From positions 682,001-746,000 of the forward strand of contig NZ_CP071793.1 of assembly GCF_017498545.1 (NCBI RefSeq): a DNA stretch of 64,000 bases, in the 5' to 3' direction. Shown here in pieces: positions 46,398-54,453 of this stretch (the first letter of the stretch is position 1; every line of letters starts with the position of its first letter). Source of the DNA: Sulfidibacter corallicola. GTDB lineage: Bacteria > Acidobacteriota > Holophagae > Acanthopleuribacterales > Acanthopleuribacteraceae. A program made the position numbers and the translations under genes. The notes below the pieces were generated by a model. That model made no database searches, had not been told where the DNA came from, and saw only the letters and a list, made by a program, of their open reading frames with translations.

Positions 46398-46728
46398 CGG
46401 CGGTTCGAGCATTCCGGCAAGGCCGCCCCAGCCGGGATCTCCCGAGCTGGGAGTTCCCGCATGCTGAAGAGATGTGTAGCCGCAGTAGGTTGGCCCGCTG
46501 GGCCGACACTTCGAAGCGCGAAAGCAACAAAAGTTAACCAATTCCTAAAAGCGGAGCCCAATTCCGCGCCGATTTTCTTGCAAGCAGGAATTACGCAATA
46601 GGTCCAAAACACTCAAACCGCCAGACCCCTCAAAGGAAATCTATCTCTACCCGCGGTAACCTCTGTTTTCCCTGGCCATTCCTCACAAGCCAGGGTATCG
46701 TGACAGCAATATTTCAGGAATTTACCGC
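46398..46728. other. Region between nasA and RAYT with left REP element
   Basis: It contains the left REP-like element (46440-46516) and about 200 bp of AT-richer sequence that should hold the RAYT promoter. No other gene is seen. Confidence 0.5.
46440..46516 (+). repeat. REP-like element left of the RAYT gene
   Basis: It reads GTAG (46485-46488), then GTTGGCCCGCTGGGCCGAC (46489-46507), then ACTTCGAAG. The preceding GGGAGTTCCCGCATGC segment is also shared with other copies. The same element is present in inverted orientation right of the gene at 47400-47476. Confidence 0.9.
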
Positions 46729-47352
46729 ATGGAAAAAATTTCAACCAAGCCTTTTTATCGCCGCCATCTTCCACATTGGAACCCTGCCAACGCAACGTAC
46801 TTTGTCACCATTCGCCTGGCAGGGTCGGTGCCGAAAGTGGTCCTACAGAACTATCGCGAGGAAATGAAAACTCAGGAAATCCCGCGAACCGAACGGTTCA
46901 AACGACGCCGTACCTGGTTTCGTAAGTTCGAATCACTGTTACACCACGATCCAGTGGGTCCTGTTTGGTTATCTCAACCAACTGTGGCCCAAATGGTAGT
47001 CGACTGTCTCCACTACCGACACGGAAAAGTCTACTCTCTGGATTGTTTTTGCATCATGCCCAACCACCTGCACCTCATTTTCTGTCCGCTGAAATCCGGA
47101 TCCGGATTGTCGAGTAAGGTGAGTTCACCATCTCTTCCCGGGATCATGCACTCGCTGAAAAGCTACACTGCGCATCAAGCGAATAAGATTTTGGGCAGGG
47201 AAGGTCCCTTTTGGGCCCAAGAATCTTTCGATCATTGGCTTCGAAGTCCAGCCCATTGGCGTCTGGCCGTCGACTATGTGTTGGATAATCCTGTCAAGGC
47301 AGGGTTTGTCGAGGCCTGGCAGCAATATCCTTGGTGTTTCACTCGGTTTTGA
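46729..47352 (+). CDS. REP-associated tyrosine transposase (RAYT, Y1/HUH family)
   Basis: A 207-residue protein. ATG at 46729 behind AGGAA with 8-nt spacing. A single-domain Y1 transposase related to IS200/IS605 TnpA. The N-terminus FYRRHLPHWNPANATYFVTI is typical of RAYTs. The HUH pair is in CIMPNHLHLIF (His113 and His115), and the catalytic tyrosine is Tyr146 in HSLKSYTAHQAN. The C-terminal WRLAVDYVLDNPVKAGFV is the conserved RAYT helix. The gene appears intact. Inverted REP-like elements flank it, the usual RAYT arrangement, and many further copies lie in arrays at 38 and 59 kb. RAYTs cut single-stranded REP DNA; they are usually single-copy and do not form classical insertion sequences. 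Confidence 0.93.
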   Translation: MEKISTKPFYRRHLPHWNPANATYFVTIRLAGSVPKVVLQNYREEMKTQEIPRTERFKRRRTWFRKFESLLHHDPVGPVWLSQPTVAQMVVDCLHYRHGKVYSLDCFCIMPNHLHLIFCPLKSGSGLSSKVSSPSLPGIMHSLKSYTAHQANKILGREGPFWAQESFDHWLRSPAHWRLAVDYVLDNPVKAGFVEAWQQYPWCFTRF

Positions 47353-47399
47353 TGGGTGGCTTCGCTCTTTTGATTTGTAGTGATGTCGTCACACGACGG

Positions 47400-47476
47400 C
47401 TTCGAAGTGTCGGCCCAGCGGGCCAACCTACCGCGACGACGCCTCTCTTTAAAATGCGGGAACCCCGTGCGGGCGT
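47400..47476 (-). repeat. REP-like element right of the RAYT gene
   Basis: On the minus strand it reads GTAG (47431-47428), GTTGGCCCGCTGGGCCGAC, then ACTTCGAAG, the inverse of the left element. The AATGCGGGAAC segment near 47465 corresponds to the outer segment of the left copy. Confidence 0.9.
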
Positions 47477-47525
47477 GTTTCGTACGAGAATGGCTTCGCT
47501 TTTGGTTTGATTTTATACCTCGACG

Positions 47526-47560
47526 AAAAAAGGGCGGCTTACAATAAGCCGCCCTTTTTC
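47526..47560. terminator. Strong bidirectional terminator
   Basis: The 15-bp perfect stem AAAAAGGGCGGCTTA / TAAGCCGCCCTTTTT has a 3-nt loop (CAA) and a T tract on each strand. It lies 20 bp beyond the stop of the minus-strand gene 47581-48246 and also faces the RAYT transcript. Confidence 0.9.
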
Positions 47561-47580
47561 GATGTCTCGGTCGAGACCCC

Positions 47581-48246
47581 TTATCGCACGACCGGTTTAT
47601 CGGGGTCTCGACCACCGAACGGATCGTCCGTCGAACCACCGGTATCGCGGACACCGATCGGCTCGACCCGAATGACGACATCCGCGCCATCCAAGTCGGG
47701 TCGGCGCGGGACCAGGCGACCGGCGACGTCCAACAGCACCTCGATGCCGTCGGTCCCACCTGCCAGGCCCAACACGCGAAGCGGTTCCTCGCTGGTCCAG
47801 ACCTGAACGCCGCGCAAGCGACCCAAACGCAGGTCGTAGGCCGCAACGAAACCCTGATGGGCGGAAACGGCCTCGACGGTGTGACCCTCGGCCGACAACC
47901 AATCGCCGAATTGACCGGCAACGTAGACGACCTGGGCTTCGAGGCCGATACCGGCGATCAACAGGGTGCCGTCGCCCCAAAGTTCGGAACGCCAGCGGCC
48001 GTAGCCGTCACCGTCCCACAAGCTCAGAACCAAGCGTTGGTAGGGCCGGCCGGCCGGGGGATCCAGGCCGACCATCAGACGCCGGCCCCGGTCATCGAGC
48101 TGAACGACCAGCGAAGTGGTCGACAGGGTCGCCGGCAAAATCGGCGAAGCCAACAGCCAGTTGCGAGCGGGGGATTCGAAGGCGCTCACGGTTGAAACAT
48201 GAACGGTATCCGGGTGTAAAAAAGGTTGTAACAATAGATGGAGCAT
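47581..48246 (-). CDS. Hypothetical protein
   Basis: A 221-residue protein. ATG at 48246 follows AAGGAGGAGG. It begins MLHLLLQPFLHPDTVHVSTV and has no clear signal peptide. The body is Gly-, Val- and Leu-rich with alternating beta-strand-like segments such as LVLSLWDGDGYGRWRSELW, TLLIAGIGLEAQVVYVAG and VAAYDLRLGRLRGVQV, which suggests a beta-rich or propeller-like fold. The C-terminus is charged and disordered (GGSTDDPFGGRDPDKPVVR). No catalytic motif or family is recognised. The SD and terminator indicate a real, expressed gene. Confidence 0.65.
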   Translation of the reverse strand: MLHLLLQPFLHPDTVHVSTVSAFESPARNWLLASPILPATLSTTSLVVQLDDRGRRLMVGLDPPAGRPYQRLVLSLWDGDGYGRWRSELWGDGTLLIAGIGLEAQVVYVAGQFGDWLSAEGHTVEAVSAHQGFVAAYDLRLGRLRGVQVWTSEEPLRVLGLAGGTDGIEVLLDVAGRLVPRRPDLDGADVVIRVEPIGVRDTGGSTDDPFGGRDPDKPVVR

Positions 48247-48375
48247 GAGTACCTCCTCCTTGAAAATAATCACGAAACGACTTTGGTATTTTTTTGCCAA
48301 GTGTTTCGTCGTAGAGTTGAGAAATGTCGCGTGAATGCGATTTACACTTATTTTGAATTAGACGAACATGTAGAT

Positions 48376-48412
48376 AAAAAAAGGGCGTCACCGCGAGGAT
48401 GACGCCCTTTTC
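48376..48412 (-). terminator. Terminator of the 49-residue gene
   Basis: The hairpin AAAAGGGCGTCA / TGACGCCCTTTT has an 8-nt loop (CCGCGAGG). On the minus strand it ends in seven T (A-run 48376-48382 on the plus strand). It lies about 40 bp beyond the stop codon at 48450. Confidence 0.85.
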
Positions 48413-48449
48413 CCGTGCCTGACGGTGGTGGATTCCTCCACCGATCGGT

Positions 48450-48599
48450 TTAGATCTCGTCTCGGATCTCCCGATCGACAGCAGCATCTGCGCCCTTGGC
48501 GGGCCGATCTTCGCGGTTCTTCAACCATCGATATCTTTTCGAGACCGATTCCGGCAGACCAATCCAGCCGGAGAGGGTCGTGTCTTTCTCTACATTCAT
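48450..48599 (-). CDS. Small 49-residue protein
   Basis: ATG at 48599 is preceded by GTGAGGAGG with about 5-nt spacing, an excellent SD. The protein begins MNVEKDTTLSGWIGLPESVS, continues KRYRWLKNREDRPAKG and ends EIRDEI; it is soluble and highly charged. A strong terminator follows, so it has its own or a short transcript. It lies about 200 bp upstream of, and on the same strand as, the 221-residue hypothetical gene. No family is recognised. Confidence 0.55.
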   Translation of the reverse strand: MNVEKDTTLSGWIGLPESVSKRYRWLKNREDRPAKGADAAVDREIRDEI

Positions 48600-49068
48600 G
48601 GGGACCTCCTCACTTCGCGATACCCACCTCCGCGGTCGAGCCGGTGCACGGCTCGGTGGTGCGAAAGGGTTCGGAAGTGCACTTCGATCGGGATGCGAGA
48701 TGGACCGCCTTCGTGGTGTCATCACGCGTTTTTCGGCACGGGTATCCGCGACCACGGACGATACTCCCAAAGGGGCAAATCCTACTTGGGGGCTCGTCTA
48801 CAAAGAAGTCGATGCATGTCGCGGTTTCGATCCGCGGATCACGTCGAATCATACTATGATTCAGGCAGCCGCCGATCTCGAAGTGCCCGATTTTAGGGAG
48901 CGCTCCTGGCCATGTCAATACCCTTTTTGGGAACTTTCTTGGAGGGATTCGTTAAGCCTGTGCTTTGAAAGATGTTGAGGTGAATATTTTTTTGAGAGGT
49001 GGTTTTGGGTGGGCGTTCTTCAGCTCCGTTTCCTTTGTGACCTCCATGGAAAAAATTCGAAATCACCT
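48600..49068. other. Intergenic region
   Basis: No gene or repeat is recognised between the lipid-kinase stop and the 49-residue gene. It presumably contains the latter's promoter. Confidence 0.4.
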
Positions 49069-49953
49069 CTAGCTCGGTAGCTGTGCCGGTACGATCAAGG
49101 GGACCGGTCGATCACACACCGTCAATTCCCGCACCGGACGCGCAAACAGATCACCGTCCAACTGGCCGGGAGGTGGCGTGTCCGGCCATTCCAAGCGAAC
49201 CGAACTGGACTCGGCGAAGATCAGGCCCGGATCGCGATCGAGCTGGCGGCGCCACGCGCGCCACAGCATGCCCATCGCGGGTCGCCAACCTCCGCGCGGT
49301 TGAGCCACGATGGCGAACCTGGCCGATTCGGGATCGGCGTTCGCCGTCACCGCATAGGCGCCGCCGTAGTGTTTGAACCGACTGATGATGGCGAAGGTGC
49401 ATTCGATGCGGCGGCCGTCGTCCAGCACCAGGGCGCAGGGAGGATAGTCATAGCCGAAAAGGCTTTTGGCCAGGGCTACCGAGAACGCGGCCTTGCCGAT
49501 TCGGTTTTTAAGTTTTTGCGGTACCTGGGTCAGCACATGGGCATCGATGCCGAAGCTGTACATCATGAAAAAGCGGGTGCCGTCGTCGGTGCGTCCCGGA
49601 AGACAGGGCACGGTATGACCCGTGCGCAACATGGCGACGAAGGCGTCCAGTTCGGACGGTAGACCGAATTCGACGGTGATGACGTTCGCGGTACCCATGC
49701 CGTAGAAGGCCGCCTGGCCAAAGGGCACTCCCGCGTTGAGAAAGTAGTGGAAGGTGCCGTCGCCACCAATTACGACCACCCGGTCTTCCGCGCAGACCGC
49801 TTCACAGGCTTGGCGGAATCGATCCATATCCGGGTGGGTTTCGATGACGGCCACCGATTCTCCGGCGGTACGGAGGCGTTCTCCCAGCGACGTGGCGAGG
49901 CGGGAACCCTCACCCTTTCCAGAGACGGGATTGACGATGAGAAAGGTCTTCAA
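49069..49953 (-). CDS. Lipid kinase, diacylglycerol kinase catalytic domain
   Basis: A 294-residue protein. The start is TTG at 49953 with AGGAG five bases upstream; no ATG lies nearby. The diacylglycerol kinase-type nucleotide site is VVVIGGDGTFHYFLNAG (about residues 60-76), following KTFLIVNPVSGKGEG at the N-terminus and FYGMGTANVITVEFGLP as the third motif. The C-terminal beta domain is complete. It probably phosphorylates a lipid such as diacylglycerol or a sphingoid base at the inner membrane (YegS/BmrU type). Substrate unknown. It is the downstream gene of the PLP decarboxylase on the same strand but with a 250-bp gap that holds a 58-bp element. Confidence 0.88.
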   Translation of the reverse strand: MKTFLIVNPVSGKGEGSRLATSLGERLRTAGESVAVIETHPDMDRFRQACEAVCAEDRVVVIGGDGTFHYFLNAGVPFGQAAFYGMGTANVITVEFGLPSELDAFVAMLRTGHTVPCLPGRTDDGTRFFMMYSFGIDAHVLTQVPQKLKNRIGKAAFSVALAKSLFGYDYPPCALVLDDGRRIECTFAIISRFKHYGGAYAVTANADPESARFAIVAQPRGGWRPAMGMLWRAWRRQLDRDPGLIFAESSSVRLEWPDTPPPGQLDGDLFARPVRELTVCDRPVPLIVPAQLPS

Positions 49954-50002
49954 GGAGGCTCCTTTTCAGGTTCCCCCCATCATACCGGGCGAGAGTTGGT
50001 TC

Positions 50003-50014
50003 GTGCCCATCCAG
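50003..50014 (+). repeat. Half-copy of the 58-bp element
   Basis: The arm GTGCCCATCCAG is present, but the matching CTGGATGGGCAC arm is absent at the expected distance. It is 84 bp from the full copy at 50099. Confidence 0.6.
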
Positions 50015-50098
50015 TAACAGGGTTTTTTAATGGATCCCCCGGATCGGCCGGGTGTGAATGAGAATGTTTCTGAGACCTGGCGCCTGAAGGTCGATACC

Positions 50099-50156
50099 GT
50101 GCCCATCCAGCCAACTCGCGCTGGAAGTTGCGACTATTCCGTTTCTGGATGGGCAC
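50099..50156 (-). repeat. 58-bp dispersed palindromic element, copy 3 (inverted)
   Basis: It has perfect 12-bp inverted ends GTGCCCATCCAG / CTGGATGGGCAC. Its reverse complement aligns with copy 1 end to end (shared GTGCCCATCCAGAAAC and GGCTGGATGGGCAC). It lies 51 bp downstream of the decarboxylase stop. Confidence 0.9.
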
Positions 50157-50206
50157 CAGGGTGATCACGTCTCTTCGCCTGCATCGGCGTGCACCCGTGA
50201 TTTCGC

Positions 50207-51799
50207 TCAGGACACGCTCGCGAAGGTATAGGTCGCGTCTTGTTCCGCCAGGCGGCGCAATTCCGTCCGTCCGGCTGACCGGATCTCTTCCAAGACACCT
50301 TTGAGATGGCCCAATTCGGTCAGGGAGTTGATCAGGATGAACCGGAAATGTCGTCGTCCCTTGAAGCTGGTGATGTTGAACAGTGCCACGCCGCGGCGCC
50401 TCACCGCTTCACGGGCGCGGCGTTGCACCAGGTCCAGCGTTTCTCCGGGGCAATCGGCCAATCGCTCGGGCAGATAACGGAAGCAGACGACCGGTGACAC
50501 CGGATCGTAGCTGAGGGAGAAGTCGGGATCGGCGGCGATGAGCTCCGCGAATTCTCGCGTCAGGCGCAGGCGGGTTTCGGCGAGGCCGCGAAAGTGACCG
50601 GCGCCATAGGTGCGCAGGAGGAACCAAAGGGGCAGGGCATCCCAGCGTCTCCCGCACAAGGGCGTGAAATGACCCAGGTTCTCGCACAGATCCTCTTCGC
50701 CCGCGTCATCCTGGTGGAACAGGTAGTCGGCCTGGACCCGAAAGGTTCGTTTGAGATCGGCGGGTCGCGGCGTCAACAGCACGCTGCAGGTCAGGGGCAC
50801 GTACATCCACTTGTGGGCGTCCCAGGTCACCGTGTCGGCGTGTTCGATGCCGGCGAACCAGTGTCGACCGGATTCGGTGAGGGCCATGCCGCCACCAAAG
50901 GCGGCGTCGACGTGCAGGTGGAGATCGTGTTCGCGGCAGATGGGGGCCAGCTCGGCCAAGGGATCGAAGCCGCCCGTGACCGTCAGACCCAACGTGGCCA
51001 CCAGGGCAAACGGCTTGAGCCCGCGGTCGGTGACTTGGCCCAGCACGGTTCGCAGTCCCTCGACACGCATTTCGCCGCGTTCGTTGGTCGGCACGCGAAA
51101 GACCTGTTCGGTACCGATCCCCAACAGGGCCGCCGCGTTGGCGATGGAATAGTGCGACTCCTCGGAACACAGGATGGCACCGCGTTGCGTGGCCCGCGCC
51201 AGGCCGATCCTGGCCACATCGGGGTCCAGCTTGCGCCGGCGTGCCACGGCCAGGGCCAACATATTGGACGTGGAACCGCCGGGCAGGAAGATGCCGCCGC
51301 TGCCGGCGGGCATGCCCAACAGTTTCGCCAGCCATCGCGCCGTGATTTTTTCCACCACGGTGGCGACCGGCGCGGCCTCGAACGTGGACAGGGTGGCGTT
51401 GACCATGGTCGCCAATGCCGCTCCCAACACGGCCACTGCCGGCGTACCTGCGGACATTTGGTTGAAAAACATCGGGTGCCAGGTCTTGACGCTCTTGCCA
51501 AGCAGGCTCTCTTCGAAGACATTCATGGTGGCCGCGAAGCCCTCGCCTCGCTCCGGTGCCGCGGTCTGCAGCAGCTCCTGCTCGGGCGATCGGGGGTCGT
51601 CGGCCTGTTCGCATTCTCGGATTTGATGGCCTCGCTCCACCTCAGCCAACATCTCCAGAACGGTTTCCTGTTCAGAAAACGGCTGAACCGCGTCAGCGGC
51701 GGGATCAGCGTAATAATCACTCATGACGCGACCCAGGAGGGTCGCCATATTCTGAATCGTCATGGCATCATGTAATTGCTGCATGTGGCGCAAACTCAC
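50207..51799 (-). CDS. PLP-dependent group II amino acid decarboxylase
   Basis: A 530-residue protein. GTG at 51799 is assumed; ATG at 51784 is possible and the SD is weak (GGGGAAA). The fold-type I PLP enzyme has GIFLPGGSTSNMLAL (phosphate contact), SHYSIANAAALLGIG, HLHVDAAFGGGMAL (Asp contacting the pyridine nitrogen) and the Schiff-base lysine in TWDAHKWMYVPL. The family includes glutamate, diaminobutyrate, tyrosine and tryptophan decarboxylases; substrate cannot be fixed. The product would be an amine such as GABA, diaminopropane or tyramine. No amino acid/amine antiporter gene is adjacent. Confidence 0.88.
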   Translation of the reverse strand: MSLRHMQQLHDAMTIQNMATLLGRVMSDYYADPAADAVQPFSEQETVLEMLAEVERGHQIRECEQADDPRSPEQELLQTAAPERGEGFAATMNVFEESLLGKSVKTWHPMFFNQMSAGTPAVAVLGAALATMVNATLSTFEAAPVATVVEKITARWLAKLLGMPAGSGGIFLPGGSTSNMLALAVARRRKLDPDVARIGLARATQRGAILCSEESHYSIANAAALLGIGTEQVFRVPTNERGEMRVEGLRTVLGQVTDRGLKPFALVATLGLTVTGGFDPLAELAPICREHDLHLHVDAAFGGGMALTESGRHWFAGIEHADTVTWDAHKWMYVPLTCSVLLTPRPADLKRTFRVQADYLFHQDDAGEEDLCENLGHFTPLCGRRWDALPLWFLLRTYGAGHFRGLAETRLRLTREFAELIAADPDFSLSYDPVSPVVCFRYLPERLADCPGETLDLVQRRAREAVRRRGVALFNITSFKGRRHFRFILINSLTELGHLKGVLEEIRSAGRTELRRLAEQDATYTFASVS

Positions 51800-52813
51800 T
51801 TTCCCCAGTCTTTGCCGTGGCGGGGCTCCAAGTACGGCGGCTTTTCGGACAGCTCGGACTTATATCCAAACGATTGCATTAACTTGACAAGGGGATTTTT
51901 CAGGGGAGATTTCATCCTTACCCAAAAAAATGGAAAAATCAAGCATCCCCTGTTTGTTTCATATTTTAAGCATGAAGTTCACCGATTTCGCATGGTTACG
52001 AGGCACGTCGTACCCATTGCCGCGATTCCTTTCATCTCCATGCCCACGGTGATGCTTCCTTCTGTATCTTGGCCGCACCGAGTTCGTCCCGCAGCCTGCG
52101 TGAAACTTGGTTCGAAACCAAGAGACCGTCGGCGATGACCCGAGAACAAAAATCGACATTCTGATATCAACTTGGGTCATGAACCGTACGGTTCGATGGT
52201 CTGGTCGTTCTCGGGGTTGCCTGACCGTTTCATGCTCCCGAAAACCGCGTTCCTGTCCGAAACCGAATCCATTCTACACGGATCGCGGCGATCAGGCGAG
52301 TCCCTGGCGCCGATCGAATGCCAACCGTCCACCGGCCCGAGCCGATTGGATTCCCTAAATGCGTTGCCGGTCACCAAGTGCGCCGCCTTGCGATCTTCTC
52401 TTGGTGTGGTCACGATTCGTCAACAATTCCTTCACGAAAAGCGGTCGAGCCGATTTCCGAAGGGCCTGTGTGCAAAATCCACAATAGCTGCGGAAAAGCC
52501 TGTGGAAAACGTTGTGGAAAAATGCCAAAAGCCTTGCCAAGTCATTGTTCGTTGCACATTAACCAAAAATGGTTGCATGGCGAAAACCCTTGCCAATAGC
52601 CGTTTTGGCTTGACACACCCGTGACAGGAATGTCAAGCGGCCGGATTCCGCATTTAGACGGGCAGAAACCGGGCTTTGTGGAAAAAAGGCGAAATGGGCC
52701 GATAAATCCCAAAAATTCAAGCACTTTTTTGGCCGAACAATTGGGGTACATAAATCTCAAAAAGCGAGATGGCCGATCGCATGTTCGGTATTTCGGTTTG
52801 GGCGAAAGGGGAC
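51800..52813. other. 1-kb intergenic region with DnaA-box-like cluster
   Basis: No gene is supported between the decarboxylase start and the glycosyltransferase stop. TGTGGAAAA occurs at 52501-52509, 52513-52521 and 52678-52686, with AATCCACA near 52477; TTTTCCACA is a known degenerate DnaA box. The region around 52460-52780 is AT-richer than its surroundings. Confidence 0.5.
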
Positions 52814-54163
52814 TCAGCCCACCGGGACTTCGACCTCACCGGAGTTTCGCATTTCCATTATCGATGCCAGGCGATCTTCGATCACCTTGACCGCGGCCTC
52901 CGATTCCCGGGACTTTCGAAAGGCTTCGTTCATGGCGGCCAGCTTTGCCCGGAACGAGGGATCGTCCAGAACACGATCGATCGAGGGCAGCAGGGATTCC
53001 GCCTGCAATCCCTTGATGCGGCCCATCAACCCCAGGCCGTGATAGACGACCCTCGCCGCCGTGCCTGGCTGATCGAAGGTCAGGGGGAAGACCACCATCG
53101 GCACCTCGTGCTGGATGCATTCGCGGATGGAGTTGGCGCCGCCGTGGGTGATCATCACCGCGGCTCGCTGCAGCAAGGCGAGTTGGGGGGCGAAAGGTAC
53201 GGCGGTCAGGTTGGCGGGGATCGGTGCCAACTGGTCGATGTTCAAGTGCTTGCCGGTTGTCAGCACCCACTGGAGGTCCGGCCGTTTGACCGCACATTCC
53301 CGTATCGTGCGGGCGAAGGTGGCATTGGCGTGAATCGAGCCCAAAGAAGCGTATATCAATGGTTTGTTCGGATCCAGGCATTCAAATGGGAATGCCTGCT
53401 CGCTGCGGTCCTCGTCGGCCGGTGCCGCTACATGGTACACATCGTCCGCGACGGGTCCTGGCATTTCGAAATCTCTTGGATAAAGGATAATTTCAGGGAA
53501 ATCTAAAAAAACAGAAAACATGGCACGATCGTTCAGCTTTTCCAAAGGGTACCCGTAGCGTGCCGCCAACTTGCGGGTATAGCGAATCCAGTCGAAGCCC
53601 ACGCCGAAGGCCGATTGCACCTTGAGCAGAAAGAACCGTTGCCGGTAGTACTTGCGCCAGGCTTTGGCGATCTGAGGATCGCCCGGTTGGAGCGTCGAAA
53701 AAATCGGCGGGCGCATGGGGTCCTGCTTGGGTGGCATGGTGGTGTGCAGGTACATGGCGGGCAAACCGGCGCGATAGGCCAGCAGCGACCAGGTGGGTCG
53801 AATCGATCCGTCGATGATCACCAAGTCGGGGTTCAATTGATCCATAGTGGCCAGGAACGAGGTCTCGCCACCGCGTATAAGGTACTTGAAATAGTCGCGA
53901 TAATGCATGATAAAACGACGGTGCTGGAGGAGAGCCGTGAGGGGGCCCTTGCCGCCGGAACGGAACAACTCGAGGTGGTTTTTGGGAAACCAGTCCGCGT
54001 AGATCGGCAGGAATTCGAAACCAAACGGCGCGACGAACGCTTCGCAGTCGGGCATGCCGAAAAACACGACGTGATGGCCGCGAGAACGCAGTCTTTTGGC
54101 GAGCGGTAGGGACCCGTTCATCGGGCCGGACATGGGCAGGACGCAAAAACCGATCGTTGCCAT
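52814..54163 (-). CDS. MGT-type UDP-glycosyltransferase (GT1 family)
   Basis: A 449-residue protein. ATG at 54163 follows TGGAGGAACC. GT-B fold of the macrolide/zeaxanthin glycosyltransferase group. The N-terminal acceptor domain starts IGFCVLPMSGPMNGSLPLA, with the MNGSLPLAKRL helix usual in these enzymes. The C-terminal donor domain has YASLGSIHANATF and the nucleotide-sugar signature ITHGGANSIRECIQHEVPMV, then PLTFDQPGTAARV. It should transfer a sugar from a UDP- or dTDP-sugar to a small lipophilic acceptor. No adjacent biosynthetic gene reveals the acceptor. It is divergent from the DUF697-MACPF operon, with a shared 290-bp promoter region. Confidence 0.88.
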   Translation of the reverse strand: MATIGFCVLPMSGPMNGSLPLAKRLRSRGHHVVFFGMPDCEAFVAPFGFEFLPIYADWFPKNHLELFRSGGKGPLTALLQHRRFIMHYRDYFKYLIRGGETSFLATMDQLNPDLVIIDGSIRPTWSLLAYRAGLPAMYLHTTMPPKQDPMRPPIFSTLQPGDPQIAKAWRKYYRQRFFLLKVQSAFGVGFDWIRYTRKLAARYGYPLEKLNDRAMFSVFLDFPEIILYPRDFEMPGPVADDVYHVAAPADEDRSEQAFPFECLDPNKPLIYASLGSIHANATFARTIRECAVKRPDLQWVLTTGKHLNIDQLAPIPANLTAVPFAPQLALLQRAAVMITHGGANSIRECIQHEVPMVVFPLTFDQPGTAARVVYHGLGLMGRIKGLQAESLLPSIDRVLDDPSFRAKLAAMNEAFRKSRESEAAVKVIEDRLASIMEMRNSGEVEVPVG

Positions 54164-54453
54164 GGTTCCTCCACGCGGGCCCGATTGCGTGGATGAGGTC
54201 GCACCCGGGCTCACCATCCATCTCACGGGAGGAGCGAGGAGGCACGGTCCCGCGATGATACTATCTTCAGGGAAAATCAAGGCTCAAGGTAACACGGTTG
54301 CAGGACAGGGTTCAAAGAAAAGCGCGAAGTCTAAAAACAAAGCCACTGTATTCAATATATTACCTGCTTGTCCTTGTCAGTCGAATGCGGTACTGCAATA
54401 ATACTCACGAAAATCCTCTCTTTTAAAATTGAATTTCTTTCGGGAGAAAGCCG

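Noticed and set aside
46729..47352. Classical insertion sequence with terminal inverted repeats
   Set aside because: The gene is a RAYT, and the flanks are REP elements also found alone elsewhere; there is no accessory tnpB and no evidence of multi-copy spread of the gene itself in this window.
52460..52690. Chromosomal origin of replication
   Set aside because: DnaA-box-like sites alone are insufficient; no dnaA, dnaN or other origin-linked gene and no skew information are available. Kept only as a low-interest observation.
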